DNA of 64,000 bases from Polytrichum commune (lineage: Eukaryota > Streptophyta > Polytrichopsida > Polytrichales > Polytrichaceae): assembly GCA_950295325.1 (NCBI GenBank), contig OX485803.1:65365554-65429553 (forward strand), in the 5' to 3' direction. Each line of letters begins with the position of its first letter. Within the stretch, counting starts at the first letter, position 1. Below, piece after piece: positions 31,311-46,272 of this stretch. Made by a program: the position numbers and the translations under genes. The notes below the pieces were generated by a model. That model saw only the letters and a list, made by a program, of their open reading frames with translations, was not told where the DNA came from and ran no database searches.

Positions 31311-34300
31311 CCTAACCTCAAAAGATCAGAGTTGAAGTCCAAGCCAGCAAATTCACAATCACAAGCCAAATGCTACTCAATGCCATTGAACCTCACAAGT
31401 TGATAATCTGGCCTAACCTCAAAATATCAGAGTTGAAGTCTAAGCCAGCAAATTCACAATCATAAGCCAAATGCTACTCAAGGCCATTGAACCTCACAAG
31501 TTGATAATCTGGCCTAACCTCAAAAGATCAGATTTGAAGTCTAAGCCAACAAATTCACAATCACAAGCCAAATGCTACTCAAGGCCATTGAACCTCACAA
31601 GTTGATAATCTGGCCTAACCTCAAAATATCAGAGTTGAAGTCCAAGCCAGCAAATTCACAATCACAAGCCAAATGCTACTCAAGGCCATTGAACCTCACA
31701 AGTTGATAATCTGGCCTAACCTCAAAAGATCAGATTTGAAGTCTAAGCCAACAAATTCACAATCACAAGCCAAATGCTACTCAAGGCCATTGAACCTCAC
31801 AAGTTGATAATCTGGCCTAACCTCAAAATATCAGAGTTGAAGTCCAAGCCAGCAAATTCACAATCACAAGCCAAATGCTACTCAAGGCCATTGAACCTCA
31901 CAAGTTGATGATCTGGCCTAACCTCAAAAGATCATATTTGAAGTCTAAGCCAACAAATTCACAATCACAAGCCAAATGCTACTCAAGGCCATTGAACCTC
32001 ACAAGTTGATAATCTGGCCTAACCTCAAAAGATCATATTTGAAGTCTAAGCCAACAAATTCACAATCACAAGCCAAATGCTACTCAAGGCCATTGAACCT
32101 CACAAGTTGATAATCTGGCCTAACCTCAAAATATCAGAGTTGAAGTCCAAGCCAGCAAATTCACAATCACAAGCCAAATGCTACTCAAGGCCATTGAACC
32201 TCACAAGTTGATAATCTGGCCTAACCTCAAAAGATCAGATTTGAAGTCTAAGCCAACAAATTCACAATCACAAGCCAAATGCTACTCAAGGCCATTGAGC
32301 CTCACAAGTTGATAATCTGGCCTAACCTCAAAAGATCATATTTGAAGTCTAAGCCAACAAATTCACAATCACAAGCCAAATGCTACTCAAGGCCATTGAA
32401 CCTCACAAGTTGATAATCAGGCCTAACCTCAAAAGATCAGAGTTGAAGTCTAAGCCAACAAATTCACAATCACAAGCCAAATGCTACTCAAGGCCATTGA
32501 ACCTCACAAGTTGATAATCTGGCCTAACCTCAAAATATCAGAGTTGAAGTCCAAGCCAACAAATTCACAATCACAAGCCAAATGCTACTCAAGGCCATTG
32601 AACCTCACAAGTTGATGATCTGGCCTAACCTCAAAAGATCAGATTTGAAGTCTAAGCCTACAAATTCACAATCACCAACCAAATGCTACTCAAGGCCATT
32701 GAACCTCACAAGTTGATAATCTGGCCTAACCTCAAAAGATCAGATTTGAAGTCTAAGCCAACAAATTCACAATCACAAGCCAAATGCTACTCAAGGCCAT
32801 TGAACCTCACAAGTTGATAATCTGGCCTAACCTCAAAATATCAGAGTTGAAGTCCAAGCCAGCAAATTCACAATCACAAGCCAAATGCTACTCAAGGCCA
32901 TTGAACCTCACAAGTTGATAATCTGGCCTAACCTCAAAAGATCAGATTTGAAGTCTAAGCCAACAAATTCACAATCACAAGCCAAATGCTACTCAAGGCC
33001 ATTGAACCTCACAAGTTGATAATCTGGCCTAACCTCAAAAGATCATATTTGAAGTCTAAGCCAACAAATTCACAATCACAAGCCAAATGCTACTCAAGGC
33101 CATTGAACCTCACAAGTTGATAATCTGGCCTAACCTCAAAAGATCAGAGTTGAAGTCTAAGCCAACAAATTCACAATCACAAGCCAAATGCTACTCAAGG
33201 CCATTGAACCTCACAAGTTGATAATCTGGCCTAACCTCAAAATATCAGAGTTGAAGTCCAAGCCAGCAAATTCACAATCACAAGCCAAATGCTACTCAAG
33301 GCCATTGAACCTCACAAGTTGATAATCTGGCCTAACCTCAAAATATCAGAGTTGAAGTCCAAGCCAACAAATTCACAATCACAAGCCAAATGCTACTCAA
33401 GGCCATTGAACCTCACAAGTTGATAATCTGGCCTAACCTGAAAATATCAGAGTTGAAGTCTAAGCCAGCAAATTCACAATCACAAGCCAAATGCTACTCA
33501 AGGCCATTGAACCTCACAAGTTGATGATCTGGCCTAACCTCAAAAGATCAGATTTGAAGTCTAAGCCAACAAATTCACAATCACAAGCCAAATGCTACTC
33601 AAGGCCATTGAACCTCACAAGTTGATAATCTGGCCTAACCTCAAAATATCAGAGTTGAAGTCCAAGCCAGCAAATTCACAATCACAAGCCAAATGCTACT
33701 CAAGGCCATTGAACCTCACAAGTTGATAATCTGGCCTAACCTCAAAATATCAGAGTTGAAGTCTAAGCCAACAAATTCACAATCACAAGCCAAATGCTAC
33801 TCAAGGCCATTGAACCTCACAAGTTGATAATCTGGCCTAACCTCAAAATATCAGAGTTGAAGTCTAAGCCAGCAAATTCACAATCACAAGCCAAATGCTA
33901 CTCAAGGCCATTGAACCTCACAAGTTGATGATCTGGCCTAACCTCAAAAGATCAGATTTGAAGTCTAAGCCAACAAATTCACAATCACCAACCAAATGCT
34001 ACTCAAGGCCATTGAACCTCACAAGTTGATAATGTGGCCTAACCTCAAAAGATCAGAGTTCAAGTCTAAGCCAGCAAATTCACAATCACAAGCCAAATGC
34101 TACTCAAGGCCATTGAACCTCACAAGTTGATAATCTGGCCTAACCTCAAAAGATCAGAGTTGAAGTCTAAGCCAACAAATTCACAATCACAAGCCAAATG
34201 CTACTCAAGGCCATTGAACCTCACAAGTTGATAATCTGGCCTAACCTCAAAAGATCATATTTGAAGTCTAAGCCAACAAATTCACAATCACCAACCAAAT

Positions 34301-34829
34301 GCTACTCAAGGCCATTGAACCTCACAAGTTGATAATCTGGCCTAACCTCAAAAGATCAGAGTTGAAGTCTAAGCCAACAAATTCACAATCACAAGCCAAA
34401 TGCTACTCAAGGCCATTGAACCTCACAAGTTGATAATCTGGCCTAACCTCAAAAGATCATATTTGAAGTCTAAGCCAACAAATTCACAATCACCAACCAA
34501 ATGCTACTCAAGGCCATTCAACCTCACAAGTTGATGATCTGGCCTAACCTCAAAATATCAGAGTTGAAGTCTAAGCCAGCAAATTCACAATCACAAGCCA
34601 AATGCTACTCAAGGCCATTGAACCTCACAAGTTGATAACCTGGCCTAACCTCAAAATATCAGAGTTGAAGTCCAAGCCAACAAATTCACAATCACAAGCC
34701 AAATGCTACTCAAGGCCATTGAACCTCACAAGTTGATGATCTGGCCTAACCTCAAAAGATCAGATTTGAAGTCTAAGCCAACAAATTCACAATCACAAGC
34801 CAAATGCTACTCAAGGCCATTGAACCTCA

Positions 34830-36445
34830 CAAGTTGATAATCTGGCCTAACCTCAAAATATCAGAGTTGAAGTCTAAGCCAGCAAATTCACAATCACAAG
34901 CCAAATGCTACTCAAGGCCATTGAACCTCACAAGTTGATGATCTGGCCTAACCTCAAAAGATCAGATTTGAAGTCTAAGCCAACAAATTCACAATCACCA
35001 ACCAAATGCTACTCAAGGCCATTGAACCTCACAAGTTGATAATCTGGCCTAACCTCAAAAGATCAGAGTTCAAGTCTAAGCCAGCAAATTCACAATCACA
35101 AGCCAAATGCTACTCAAGGCCATTGAACCTCACAAGTTGATAATCTGGCCTAACCTCAAAAGATCAGAGTTGAAGTCCAAGCCAGCAAATTCACAATCAC
35201 AAGCCAAATGCTACTCAAGGCCATTGAACCTCACAAGTTGATAATCTGGCCTAACCTCAAAATATCAGAGTTGAAGTCCAAGCCAGCAAATTCACAATCA
35301 CAAGCCAAATGCTACTCAAGGCCATTGAACCTCACAAGTTGATGATCTGGCCTAACCTCAAAAGATCAGATTTGAAGTCTAAGCCAACAAATTCACAATC
35401 ACCAACCAAATGCTACTCAAGGCCATTGAACCTCACAAGTTGATCATCTGGCCTAACCTCAAAAGATCAGAGTTGAAGTCCAAGCCAGCAAATTCACAAT
35501 CACAAGCCAAATGCTACTCAAGGCCATTGAACCTCACAAGTTGATAATCTGGCCTAACCTCAAAAGATCAGAGTTCAAGTTTAAGCCAGCAAATTCACAA
35601 TCACAAGCCAAATGCTACTCAAGGCCATTGAACCAAACAAGTTGATAATCTGGCCTAACCTCAAAAGATCAGAGTTGAAGTCCAAGCGAGCAAATTCACA
35701 ATCACAAGCCAAATGCTACTCAAGGCCATTGAACCTCACAAGTTGATAATCTGGCCTAACCTCAAAAGATCAGAGTTGAAGTCTAAGCCAACAAATTCAC
35801 AATCACAAGCCAAATGCCACTGAAGGCCATTGAACCTCACAAGTTGATAATCTGGCCTAACCTCAGAATATCAGAGTTGAAGTCTAAGCCAACAAATTCA
35901 CAATCACAAGCCAAATGCTACTCAAGGCCATTGAACCTCACAAGTTGATAATCTGGCCTAACCTCAAAAGATCAGAGTTGAAGTCCAAGCCAGCAAATTC
36001 ACAATCACAAGCCAAATGCTACTCAAGGCCACTGAACCTCACAAGTTGATAATCTGGCCTAACCTCAAAATATCAGAGTTGAAGTCCAAGCCAGCAAATT
36101 CACAATCCCAAGCCAAATGCTACTCAAGGCCATTGAACCTCACAAGTTGATAATCTGGCCTAACCTCAAAAGATCATATTTGAAGTCCAAGCCAGCAAAT
36201 TCACAATCACAAGCCAAATGCTACTCAAGGCCATTGAACCTCACAAGTTGATAATCTGGCCTAACCTCAAAAGATCAGATTTGAAGTCTAAGCCAACAAA
36301 TTCACAATCACCAACGAAATGCTACTCAAGGCCATTGAACCTCACAAGTTGATAATCTGGCCTAACCTCAAAAGATCAGAGTTGAAGTCCAAGCCAGCAA
36401 ATTCACAATCACAAGCCAAATGCTACTCAAGGCCATTGAACCTCA
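34830..36445 (+). repeat. Higher-order block, copy 1 of an 18-monomer (1818-bp) duplication
   Basis: About 16 monomers that recur in the same order at about 36648-38263. Rare shared markers at 1818-bp spacing are GAGTTCAAGTTTAAGCC (35571/37389), GAACCAAACAAG, CCTCAGAATATCAG (near 35862/37680), CAATCCCAAGCC and CACCAACGAAATG. One monomer near 36170 (GATCATATTTG) differs from its partner near 37988 (AATATCAGAG). Edges are approximate. Confidence 0.75.
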
Positions 36446-36647
36446 CAAGTTGATAATCTGGCCTAACCTCAAAATATCAGAGTTGAAGTCTAAGCCAACA
36501 AATTCACAATCACAAGCCAAATGCTACTCAAGGCCATTGAACCTCACAAGTTGATAATCTGGCCTAACCTCAAAAGATCAGATTTGAAGTCTAAGCCAAC
36601 AAATTCACAATCACAAGCCAAATGCTAGTCAAGGCCATTGAACCTCA

Positions 36648-38263
36648 CAAGTTGATAATCTGGCCTAACCTCAAAATATCAGAGTTGAAGTCTAAGCCAG
36701 CAAATTCACAATCACAAGCCAAATGCTACTCAAGGCCATTGAACCTCACAAGTTGATGATCTGGCCTAACCTCAAAAGATCAGATTTGAAGTCTAAGCCA
36801 ACAAATTCACAATCACCAACCAAATGCTACTCAAGGCCATTGAACCTCACAAGTTGATAATCTGGCCTAACCTCAAAAGATCAGAGTTCAAGTCTAAGCC
36901 AGCAAATTCACAATCACAAGCCAAATGCTACTCAATGCCATTGAACCTCACAAGTTGATAATCTGGCCTAACCTCAAAAGATCAGAGTTGAAGTCCAAGC
37001 CAGCAAATTCACAATCACAAGCCAAATGCTACTCAAGGCCATTGAACCTCACAAGTTGATAATCTGGCCTAACCTCAAAATATCAGAGTTGAAGTCCAAG
37101 CCAGCAAATTCACAATCACAAGCCAAATGCTACTCAAGGCCATTGAACCTCACAAGTTGATGATCTGGCCTAACCTCAAAAGATCAGATTTGAAGTCTAA
37201 GCCAACAAATTCACAATCACCAACCAAATGCTACTCAAGGCCATTGAACCTCACAAGTTGATCATCTGGCCTGACCTCAAAAGATCAGAGTTGAAGTCCA
37301 AGCGAGCAAATTCACAATCACAAGCCAAATGCTACTCAAGGCCATTGAACCTCACAAGTTGATAATCTGGCCTAACCTCAAAAGATCAGAGTTCAAGTTT
37401 AAGCCAGCAAATTCACAATCACAAGCCAAATGCTACTCAAGGCCATTGAACCAAACAAGTTGATAATCTGGCCTAACCTCAAAAGATCAGAGTTGAAGTC
37501 CAAGCGAGCAAATTCACAATCACAAGCCAAATGCTACTCAAGGCCATTGAACCTCACAAGTTGATAATCTGGCCTAACCTCAAAAGATCAGAGTTGAAGT
37601 CTAAGCCAACAAATTCACAATCACAAGCCAAATGCCACTGAAGGCCATTGAACCTCACAAGTTGATAATCTGGCCTAACCTCAGAATATCAGAGTTGAAG
37701 TCTAAGCCAACAAATTCACAATCACAAGCCAAATGCTACTCAAGGCCATTGAACCTCACAAGTTGATAATCTGGCCTAACCTCAAAAGATCAGAGTTGAA
37801 GTCCAAGCCAGCAAATTCACAATCACAAGCCAAATGCTACTCAAGGCCACTGAACCTCACAAGTTGATAATCTGGCCTAACCTCAAAATATCAGAGTTGA
37901 AGTCCAAGCCAGCAAATTCACAATCCCAAGCCAAATGCTACTCAAGGCCATTGAACCTCACAAGTTGATAATCTGGCCTAACCTCAAAATATCAGAGTTG
38001 AAGTCCAAGCCAGCAAATTCACAATCACAAGCCAAATGCTACTCAAGGCCATTGAACCTCACAAGTTGATAATCTGGCCTAACCTCAAAAGATCAGATTT
38101 GAAGTCTAAGCCAACAAATTCACAATCACCAACGAAATGCTACTCAAGGCCATTGAACCTCACAAGTTGATAATCTGGCCTAACCTCAAAAGATCAGAGT
38201 TGAAGTCCAAGCCAGCAAATTCACAATCACAAGCCAAATGCTACTCAAGGCCATTGAACCTCA
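36648..38263 (+). repeat. Higher-order block, copy 2 of the 18-monomer duplication
   Basis: Copy of about 34830-36445 with the same marker monomers. It shares the GAACCAAACAAG and AGCGAGC monomer pair with array 1 (near 2126-2180 and 13130-13190), a trace of exchange between left and right arrays. Confidence 0.75.
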
Positions 38264-41200
38264 CAAGTTGATAATCTGGCCTAACCTCAAAAGATCAGAT
38301 TTGAAGTCTAAGCCAACAAATTCACAATCACAAGCCAAATGCTACTCAAGGCCATTGAACCTCACAAGTTGATAATCTGGCCTAACCTCAAAATATCAGA
38401 GTTGAAGTCCAAGCCAGCAAATTCACAATCACAAGCCAAATGCTACTCAAGGCCATTGAACCTCACAAGTTGATAATCTGGCCTAACCTCAAAATATCAG
38501 AGTTGAAGTCTAAGCCAACAAATTCACAATCACAAGCCAAATGCTACTCAAGGCCATTGAACCTCACAAGTTGATAATCTGGCCTAACCTCAAAATATCA
38601 GAGTTGAAGTCCAAGCCAACAAATTCACAATCACAAGCCAAATGCTACTCAAGGCCATTGAACCTCACAAGTTGATGATCTGGCCTAACCTCAAAAGATC
38701 AGATTTGAAGTCTAAGCCAACAAATTCACAATCACAAGCCAAATGCTACTCAAGGCCATTGAACCTCACAAGTTGATAATCTGGCCTAACCTCAAAAGAT
38801 CAGATTTGAAGTCTAAGCCAACAAATTCACAATCACAAGCCAAATGCTACTCAAGGCCATTGAACCTCACAAGTTGATAATCTGGCCTAACCTCAAAATA
38901 TCAGAGTTGAAGTCCAAGCCAGCAAATTCACAATCACAAGCCAAATGCTACTCAAGGCCATTGAACCTCACAAGTTGATAATCTGGCCTAACCTCAAAAT
39001 ATCAGAGTTGAAGTCTAAGCCAACAAATTCACAATCACAAGCCAAATGCTACTCAAGGCCATTGAACCTCACAAGTTGATAATCTGGCCTAACCTCAAAA
39101 TATCAGAGTTGAAGTCCAAGCCAGCAAATTCACAATCACAAGCCAAATGCTACTCAAGGCCATTGAACCTCACAAGTTGATAATCTGGCCTAACCTCAAA
39201 ATATCAGAGTTGAAGTCCAAGCCAGCAAATTCACAATCACAAGCCAAATGCTACTCAAGGCCATTGAACCTCACAAGTTGATAATCTGGCCTAACCTCAA
39301 AAGATCAGAGTTGAAGTCTAAGCCAACAAATTCACAATCACAAGCCAAATGCTACTCAAGGCCGTTGAACCTCACAAGTTGATAATCTGGCCTAACCTCA
39401 AAAGATCAGAGTTGAAGTCCAAGCCAACAAATTCACAATCACAAGCCAAATGCTACTGAAGGCCATTGAACCTCACAAGTTGATAATCTGGCCTAACCTC
39501 AAAAGATTATATTTGAAGTCTAAGTCAACAAATTCACAATCACAAGCCAAATGCTACTCAAGGCCATTGAACCTCACAAGTTGATAATGTGGCCTAACCT
39601 CAAAAGATCATATTTGAAGTCTAAGCCAACAAATTCACAATCACAAGCCAAATGCTACTCAAGGCCATTGAACCTCACAAGTTGATAATGTGGCCTAACC
39701 TCAAAAGATCAGATTTGAAGTCTAAGCCAACAAATTCACAATCACAAGCCAAATGCTACTCAAGGCCACTGAACCTCACAAGTTGATAATCTGGCCTAAC
39801 CTCAAAATATCAGAGTTGAAGTCCAAGCCAGCAAATTCACAATCACAAGCCAAATGCTACTCAAGGCCATTGAACCTCACAAGTTGATTATCTGGCCTAA
39901 CCTCAAAAGATCAGAGTTAAAGTCCAAGCCAGCAAATTCACAATCACAAGCCAAATGCTACTCAAGGCCGTTGAACCTCACAAGTTGATAATCTGGCCTA
40001 ACCTCAAAATATCAGAGTTGAAGTCCAAGCCAGCAAATTCACAATCACAAGCCAAATGCTACTCAAGGCCATTGAACCTCACAACTTGATTATCTGGCCT
40101 AACCTCAAAAGATCAGAGTTAAAGTCCAAGCCAGCAAATTCACAATCACAAGCCAAATGCTACTCAAGGCCGTTGAACCTCACAAGTTGATAATCTGGCC
40201 TAACCTCAAAATATCAGAGTTGAAGTCCAAGCCAGCAAATTCAAAATCACAAGCCAAATGCTACTCAAGGCCATTGAACCTCACAAGTTGATAATCTGGC
40301 CTAACCTCAAAAGATCATATTTGAAGTCTAAGCCAACAAATTCACAATCACAAGCCAAATGCTACTCAAGGCCATTGAACCTCACAAGTTGATAATCTGG
40401 CCTAACCTCAAAAGATCAGAGTTGAAGTCTAAGCCAACAAATTCACAATCACAAGCCAAATGCTACTGAAGGCCATTGAACCTCACAAGTTGATAATCTG
40501 GCCTAACCTCAAAAGATCAGAGTTCAAGTCCAAGCCAGCAAATTCACAATCACAAGCCAAATGCTACTCAAGGCCATTGAACCTCACAAGTTGATAATCT
40601 GGCCTAACCTCAAAATATCAGAGTTGAAGTCCAAGCCAGCAAATTCACAATCACAAGCCAAATGCTACTCAAGGCCATTGAACCTCACAAGTTGATAATC
40701 TGGCCTAACCTCAAAAGATCAGATTTGAAGTCTAAGCCAGCAAATTCACATTCACCAACCAAATGCTACTCAAGGCCATTGAACCTCACAAGTTGATAAT
40801 CTGGCCTAACCTCAAAAGATCAGAGTTGAAGTCCAAGCCAGCAAATTCACAATCACAAGCCAAATGCTACTCAAGGCCATTGAACCTCACAAGTTGATGA
40901 TCTGGCCTAACCTCAAAAGATCAGATTTGAAGTCTAAGCCAGCAAATTCACATTCACCAACCAAATGCTACTCAAGGCCATTGAACCTCACAAGTTGATA
41001 ATCTGGCCTAACCTCAAAAGATCAGAGTTGAAGTCCAAGCCAGCAAATTCACAATCACAAGCCAAATGCTACTCAAGGCCATTGAACCTCACAAGTTGAT
41101 GATCTGGCCTAACCTCAAAAGATCAGATTTGAAGTCTAAGCCAGCAAATTCACATTCACCAACCAAATGCTACTCAAGGCCATTGAACCTCACAAGTTGA

Positions 41201-41929
41201 TAATCTGGCCTAACCTCAAAAGATCAGAGTTGAAGTCCAAGCCAGCAAATTCACAATCACAAGCCAAATGCTACTCAAGGCCATTGAACCTCACAAGTTG
41301 ATAATCTGGCCTAACCTCAAAATATCAGAGTTGAAGTCCAAGCCAACAAATTCACAATCACAAGCCAAATGCTACTCAAGGCCATTGAACCTCACAAGTT
41401 GATGATCTGGCCTAACCTCAAAAGATCAGATTTGAAGTCTAAGCCTACAAATTCACAATCACCAACCAAATGCTACTCAAGGCCATTGAACCTCACAAGT
41501 TGATAATCTGGCCTAACCTCAAAATATCAGAGTTGAAGTCCAAGCCAGCAAATTCACAATCACAAGCCAAATGCTACTCAAGGCCATTGAACCTCACAAG
41601 TTGATAATCTGGCCTAACCTCAAAAGATCAGATTTGAAGTCTAAGCCAACAAATTCACAATCACAAGCCAAATGCTACTGAAGGCCATTGAACCTCACAA
41701 GTTGATAATCTGGCCTAACCTCAAAAGATCATATTTGAAGTCTAAGCCAACAAATTCACAATCACAAGCCAAATGCTACTCAAGGCCATTGAACCTCACA
41801 AGTTGATAATCTGGCCTAACCTCAAAAGATCAGAGTTGAAGTCTAAGCCAACAAATTCACAATCACAAGCCAAATGCTACTCAAGGCCATTGAACCTCAC
41901 AAGTTGATAATCTGGCCTAACCTCAAAAG

Positions 41930-43850
41930 ATCAGGGTTAAAGTCCAAGCCAGCAAATTCACAATCACAAGCCAAATGCTAGTCAAGGCCATTGAACCTCA
42001 CAAGTTGATAATCTGGCCTAACCTCAAAATATCAGAGTTGAAGTCTAAGCCAGCAAATTCACAATCACAAGCCAAATGCTACTCAAGGCCATTGAACCTC
42101 ACAAGTTGATAACCTGGCCTAACCTCAAAATATCAGAGTTGAAGTCCAAGCCAACAAATTCACAATCACAAGCCAAATGCTACTCAAGGCCATTGAACCT
42201 CACAAGTTGATGATCTGGCCTAACCTCAAAAGATCAGATTTGAAGTCTAAGCCAACAAATTCACAATCACAAGCCAAATGCTACTCAAGGCCATTGAACC
42301 TCACAAGTTGATTATCTGGCCTAACCTCAAAAGATCAGAGTTAAAGTCCAAGCCAGCAAATTCACAATCACAAGCCAAATGCTACTCAAGGCCGTTGAAC
42401 CTCACAAGTTGATAATCTGGCCTAACCTCAAAATATCAGAGTTGAAGTCCAAGCCAGCAAATTCAAAATCACAAGCCAAATGCTACTCAAGGCCATTGAA
42501 CCTCACAAGTTGATAATCTGGCCTAACCTCAAAAGATCATATTTGAAGTCTAAGCCAACAAATTCACAATCACAAGCCAAATGCTACTCAAGGCCATTGA
42601 ACCTCACAAGTTGATAATCTGGCCTAACCTCAAAAGATCAGAGTTGAAGTCTAAGCCAACAAATTCACAATCACAAGCCAAATGCTACTGAAGGCCATTG
42701 AACCTCACAAGTTGATAATCTGGCCTAACCTCAAAAGATCAGAGTTAAAGTCCAAGCTAGCAAATTCACAATCACAAGCCAAATGCTACTCAAGGCCATT
42801 GAACCTCACAAGTTGATAATCTGGCCTAACCTCAAAATATCAGAGTTGAAGTCCAAGCCAGCAAATTCACAATCACAAGCCAAATGCTACTCAAGGCCAT
42901 TGAACCTCACAAGTTGATAATCTGGCCTAACCTCAAAAGATCAAAGTTGAAGTCCAAGCCAACAAATTCACAATCACAAGCCAAATGCTACTCAAGGCCA
43001 TTGAACCTCACAAGTTGATGATCTGGCCTAACCTCAAAAGATCATATTTGAAGTCTAAGCCAGCAAATTCACATTCACCAACCAAATGCTACTCAAGGCC
43101 ATTGAACCTCACAAGTTGATAATCTGGCCTAACCTCAAAAGATCAGAGTTGAAGTCCAAGCCAGCAAATTCACAATCACAAGCCAAATGCTACTCAAGGC
43201 CATTGAACCTCACAAGTTGATAATCTGGCCTAACCTCAAAATATCAGAGTTGAAGTCTAAGCCAGCAAATTCACAATCACAAGCCAAATGCTACTCAAGG
43301 CCATTGAACCTCACAAGTTGATGATCTGGCCTAACCTCAAAAGATCAGATGTGAAGTCTAAGCCAACAAATTCACAATCACAAGCCAAATGCTACTCAAG
43401 GCCATTGAACCTCACAAGTTGATAATCTGGCCTAACCTCAAAATATCAGAGTTGAAGTCCAAGCCAGCAAATTCACAATCACAAGCCAAATGCTACTCAA
43501 GGCCATTGAACCTCACAAGTTGATAATCTGGCCTAACCTCAAAAGATCAGATTTGAAGTCTAAGCCAACAAATTCACAATCACAAGCCAAATGCTACTGA
43601 AGGCCATTGAACCTCACAAGTTGATAATCTGGCCTAACCTGAAAAGATCATATTTGAAGTCTAAGCCAACAAATTCACAATCACAAGCCAAATGCTACTC
43701 AAGGCCATTGAACCTCACAAGTTGATAATCTGGCCTAACCTCAAAAGATCAGAGTTGAAGTCTAAGCCAACAAATTCACAATCACAAGCCAAATGCTACT
43801 CAAGGCCATTGAACCTCACAAGTTGATAATCTGGCCTAACCTCAAAAGAT
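41930..43850 (+). repeat. 19-monomer (1919-bp) higher-order block, copy A
   Basis: Begins at a CAGGGTTAAAG/GCTAGTC monomer. It includes, in order, GATAACCTGG, GATGATCTGG, GATTATCTGG with GGCCGTTG, AAATTCAAAATC, GATCATATTTG, GATCAAAGTTG and CACATTCACCAACC monomers. The next CAGGGTTAAAG comes 1919 bp later. The whole order recurs from about 46273, 4343 bp (43 monomers) downstream. Confidence 0.75.
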
Positions 43851-46272
43851 CAGGGTTAAAGTCCAAGCCAGCAAATTCACAATCACAAGCCAAATGCTAC
43901 TCAAGGCCATTGAACCTCACAAGTTGATAATCTGGCCTAACCTCAAAATATCAGAGTTGAAGTCCAAGCCAGCAAATTCACAATCACAAGCCAAATGCTA
44001 CTCAAGGCCATTGAACCTCACAAGTTGATAATCTGGCCTAACCTCAAAAGATCAAAGTTGAAGTCCAAGCCAACAAATTCACAATCACAAGCCAAATGCT
44101 ACTCAAGGCCATTGAACCTCACAAGTTGATGATCTGGCCTAACCTCAAAAGATCAGATTTGAAGTCTAAGCCAGCAAATTCACATTCACCAACCAAATGC
44201 TACTCAAGGCCATTGAACCTCACAAGTTGATAATCTGGCCTAACCTCAAAATATCAGAGTTGAAGTCCAAGCCAGCAAATTCACAATCACAAGCCAAATG
44301 CTACTCAAGGCCATTGAACCTCACAAGTTGATAATCTGGCCTAACCTGAAAATATCAGAGTTGAAGTCTAAGCCAGCAAATTCACAATCACAAGCCAAAT
44401 GCTACTCAAGGCCATTGAACCTCACAAGTTGATGATCTGGCCTAACCTCAAAAGATCAGATTTGAAGTCTAAGCCAACAAATTCACAATCACAAGCCAAA
44501 TGCTACTCAAGGCCATTGAACCTCACAAGTTGATAATCTGGCCTAACCTCAAAATATCAGAGTTGAAGTCCAAGCCAGCAAATTCACAATCACAAGCCAA
44601 ATGCTACTCAAGGCCATTGAACCTCACAAGTTGATAATCTGGCCTAACCTCAAAAGATCAGATTTGAAGTCTAAGCCAACAAATTCACAATCACAAGCCA
44701 AATGCTACTGAAGGCCATTGAACCTCACAAGTTGATAATCTGGCCTAACCTGAAAAGATCATATTTGAAGTCTAAGCCAACAAATTCACAATCACAAGCC
44801 AAATGCTACTCAAGGCCATTGAACCTCACAAGTTGATAATCTGGCCTAACCTCAAAAGATCAGAGTTGAAGTCTAAGCCAACAAATTCACAATCACAAGC
44901 CAAATGCTACTCAAGGCCATTGAACCTCACAAGTTGATAATCTGGCCTAACCTCAAAAGATCAGGGTTAAAGTCCAAGCCAGCAAATTCACAATCACAAG
45001 CCAAATGCTAGTCAAGGCCATTGAACCTCACAAGTTGATAATCTGGCCTAACCTCAAAATATCAGAGTTGAAGTCTAAGCCAGCAAATTCACAATCACAA
45101 GCCAAATGCTACTCAAGGCCATTGAACCTCACAAGTTGATAACCTGGCCTAACCTCAAAATATCAGAGTTGAAGTCCAAGCCAACAAATTCACAATCACA
45201 AGCCAAATGCTACTCAAGGCCATTGAACCTCACAAGTTGATGATCTGGCCTAACCTCAAAAGATCAGATTTGAAGTCTAAGCCAACAAATTCACAATCAC
45301 AAGCCAAATGCTACTCAAGGCCATTGAACCTCACAAGTTGATAATCTGGCCTAACCTCAAAATATCAGAGTTGAAGTCTAAGCCAGCAAATTCACAATCA
45401 CAAGCCAAATGCTACTCAAGGCCATTGAACCTCACAAGTTGATAATCTGGCCTAACCTCAAAAGATCAGAGTTGAAGTCTAAGCCAACAAATTCACAATC
45501 ACAAGCCAAATGCTACTCAAGGCCATTGAACCTCACAAGTTGATAATCTGGCCTAACCTCAAAAGATCAGGGTTAAAGTCCAAGCCAGCAAATTCACAAT
45601 CACAAGCCAAATGCTACTCAAGGCCATTGAACCTCACAAGTTGATAATCTGGCCTAACCTCAAAATATCAGAGTTGAAGTCTAAGCCAGCAAATTCACAA
45701 TCACAAGCCAAATGCTACTCAAGGCCATTGAACCTCACAAGTTGATAACCTGGCCTAACCTCAAAATATCAGAGTTGAAGTCTAAGCCAACAAATTCACA
45801 ATCACAAGCCAAATGCTACTCAAGGCCATTGAACCTCACAAGTTGATAATCTGGCCTAACCTCAAAATATCAGAGTTGAAGTCCAAGCCAGCAAATTCAC
45901 AATCACAAGCCAAATGCTACTCAAGGCCATTGAACCTCACAAGTTGATAATCTGGCCTAACCTCAAAAGATCAGATTTGAAGTCTAAGCCAACAAATTCA
46001 CAATCACAAGCCAAATGCTACTGAAGGCCATTGAACCTCACAAGTTGATAATCTGGCCTAACCTCAAAAGATCATATTTGAAGTCTAAGCCAACAAATTC
46101 ACAATCACAAGCCAAATGCTACTCAAGGCCATTGAACCTCACAAGTTGATAATCTGGCCTAACCTCAAAAGATCAGAGTTGAAGTCTAAGCCAACAAATT
46201 CACAATCACAAGCCAAATGCTACTCAAGGCCATTGAACCTCACAAGTTGATAATCTGGCCTAACCTCAAAAG

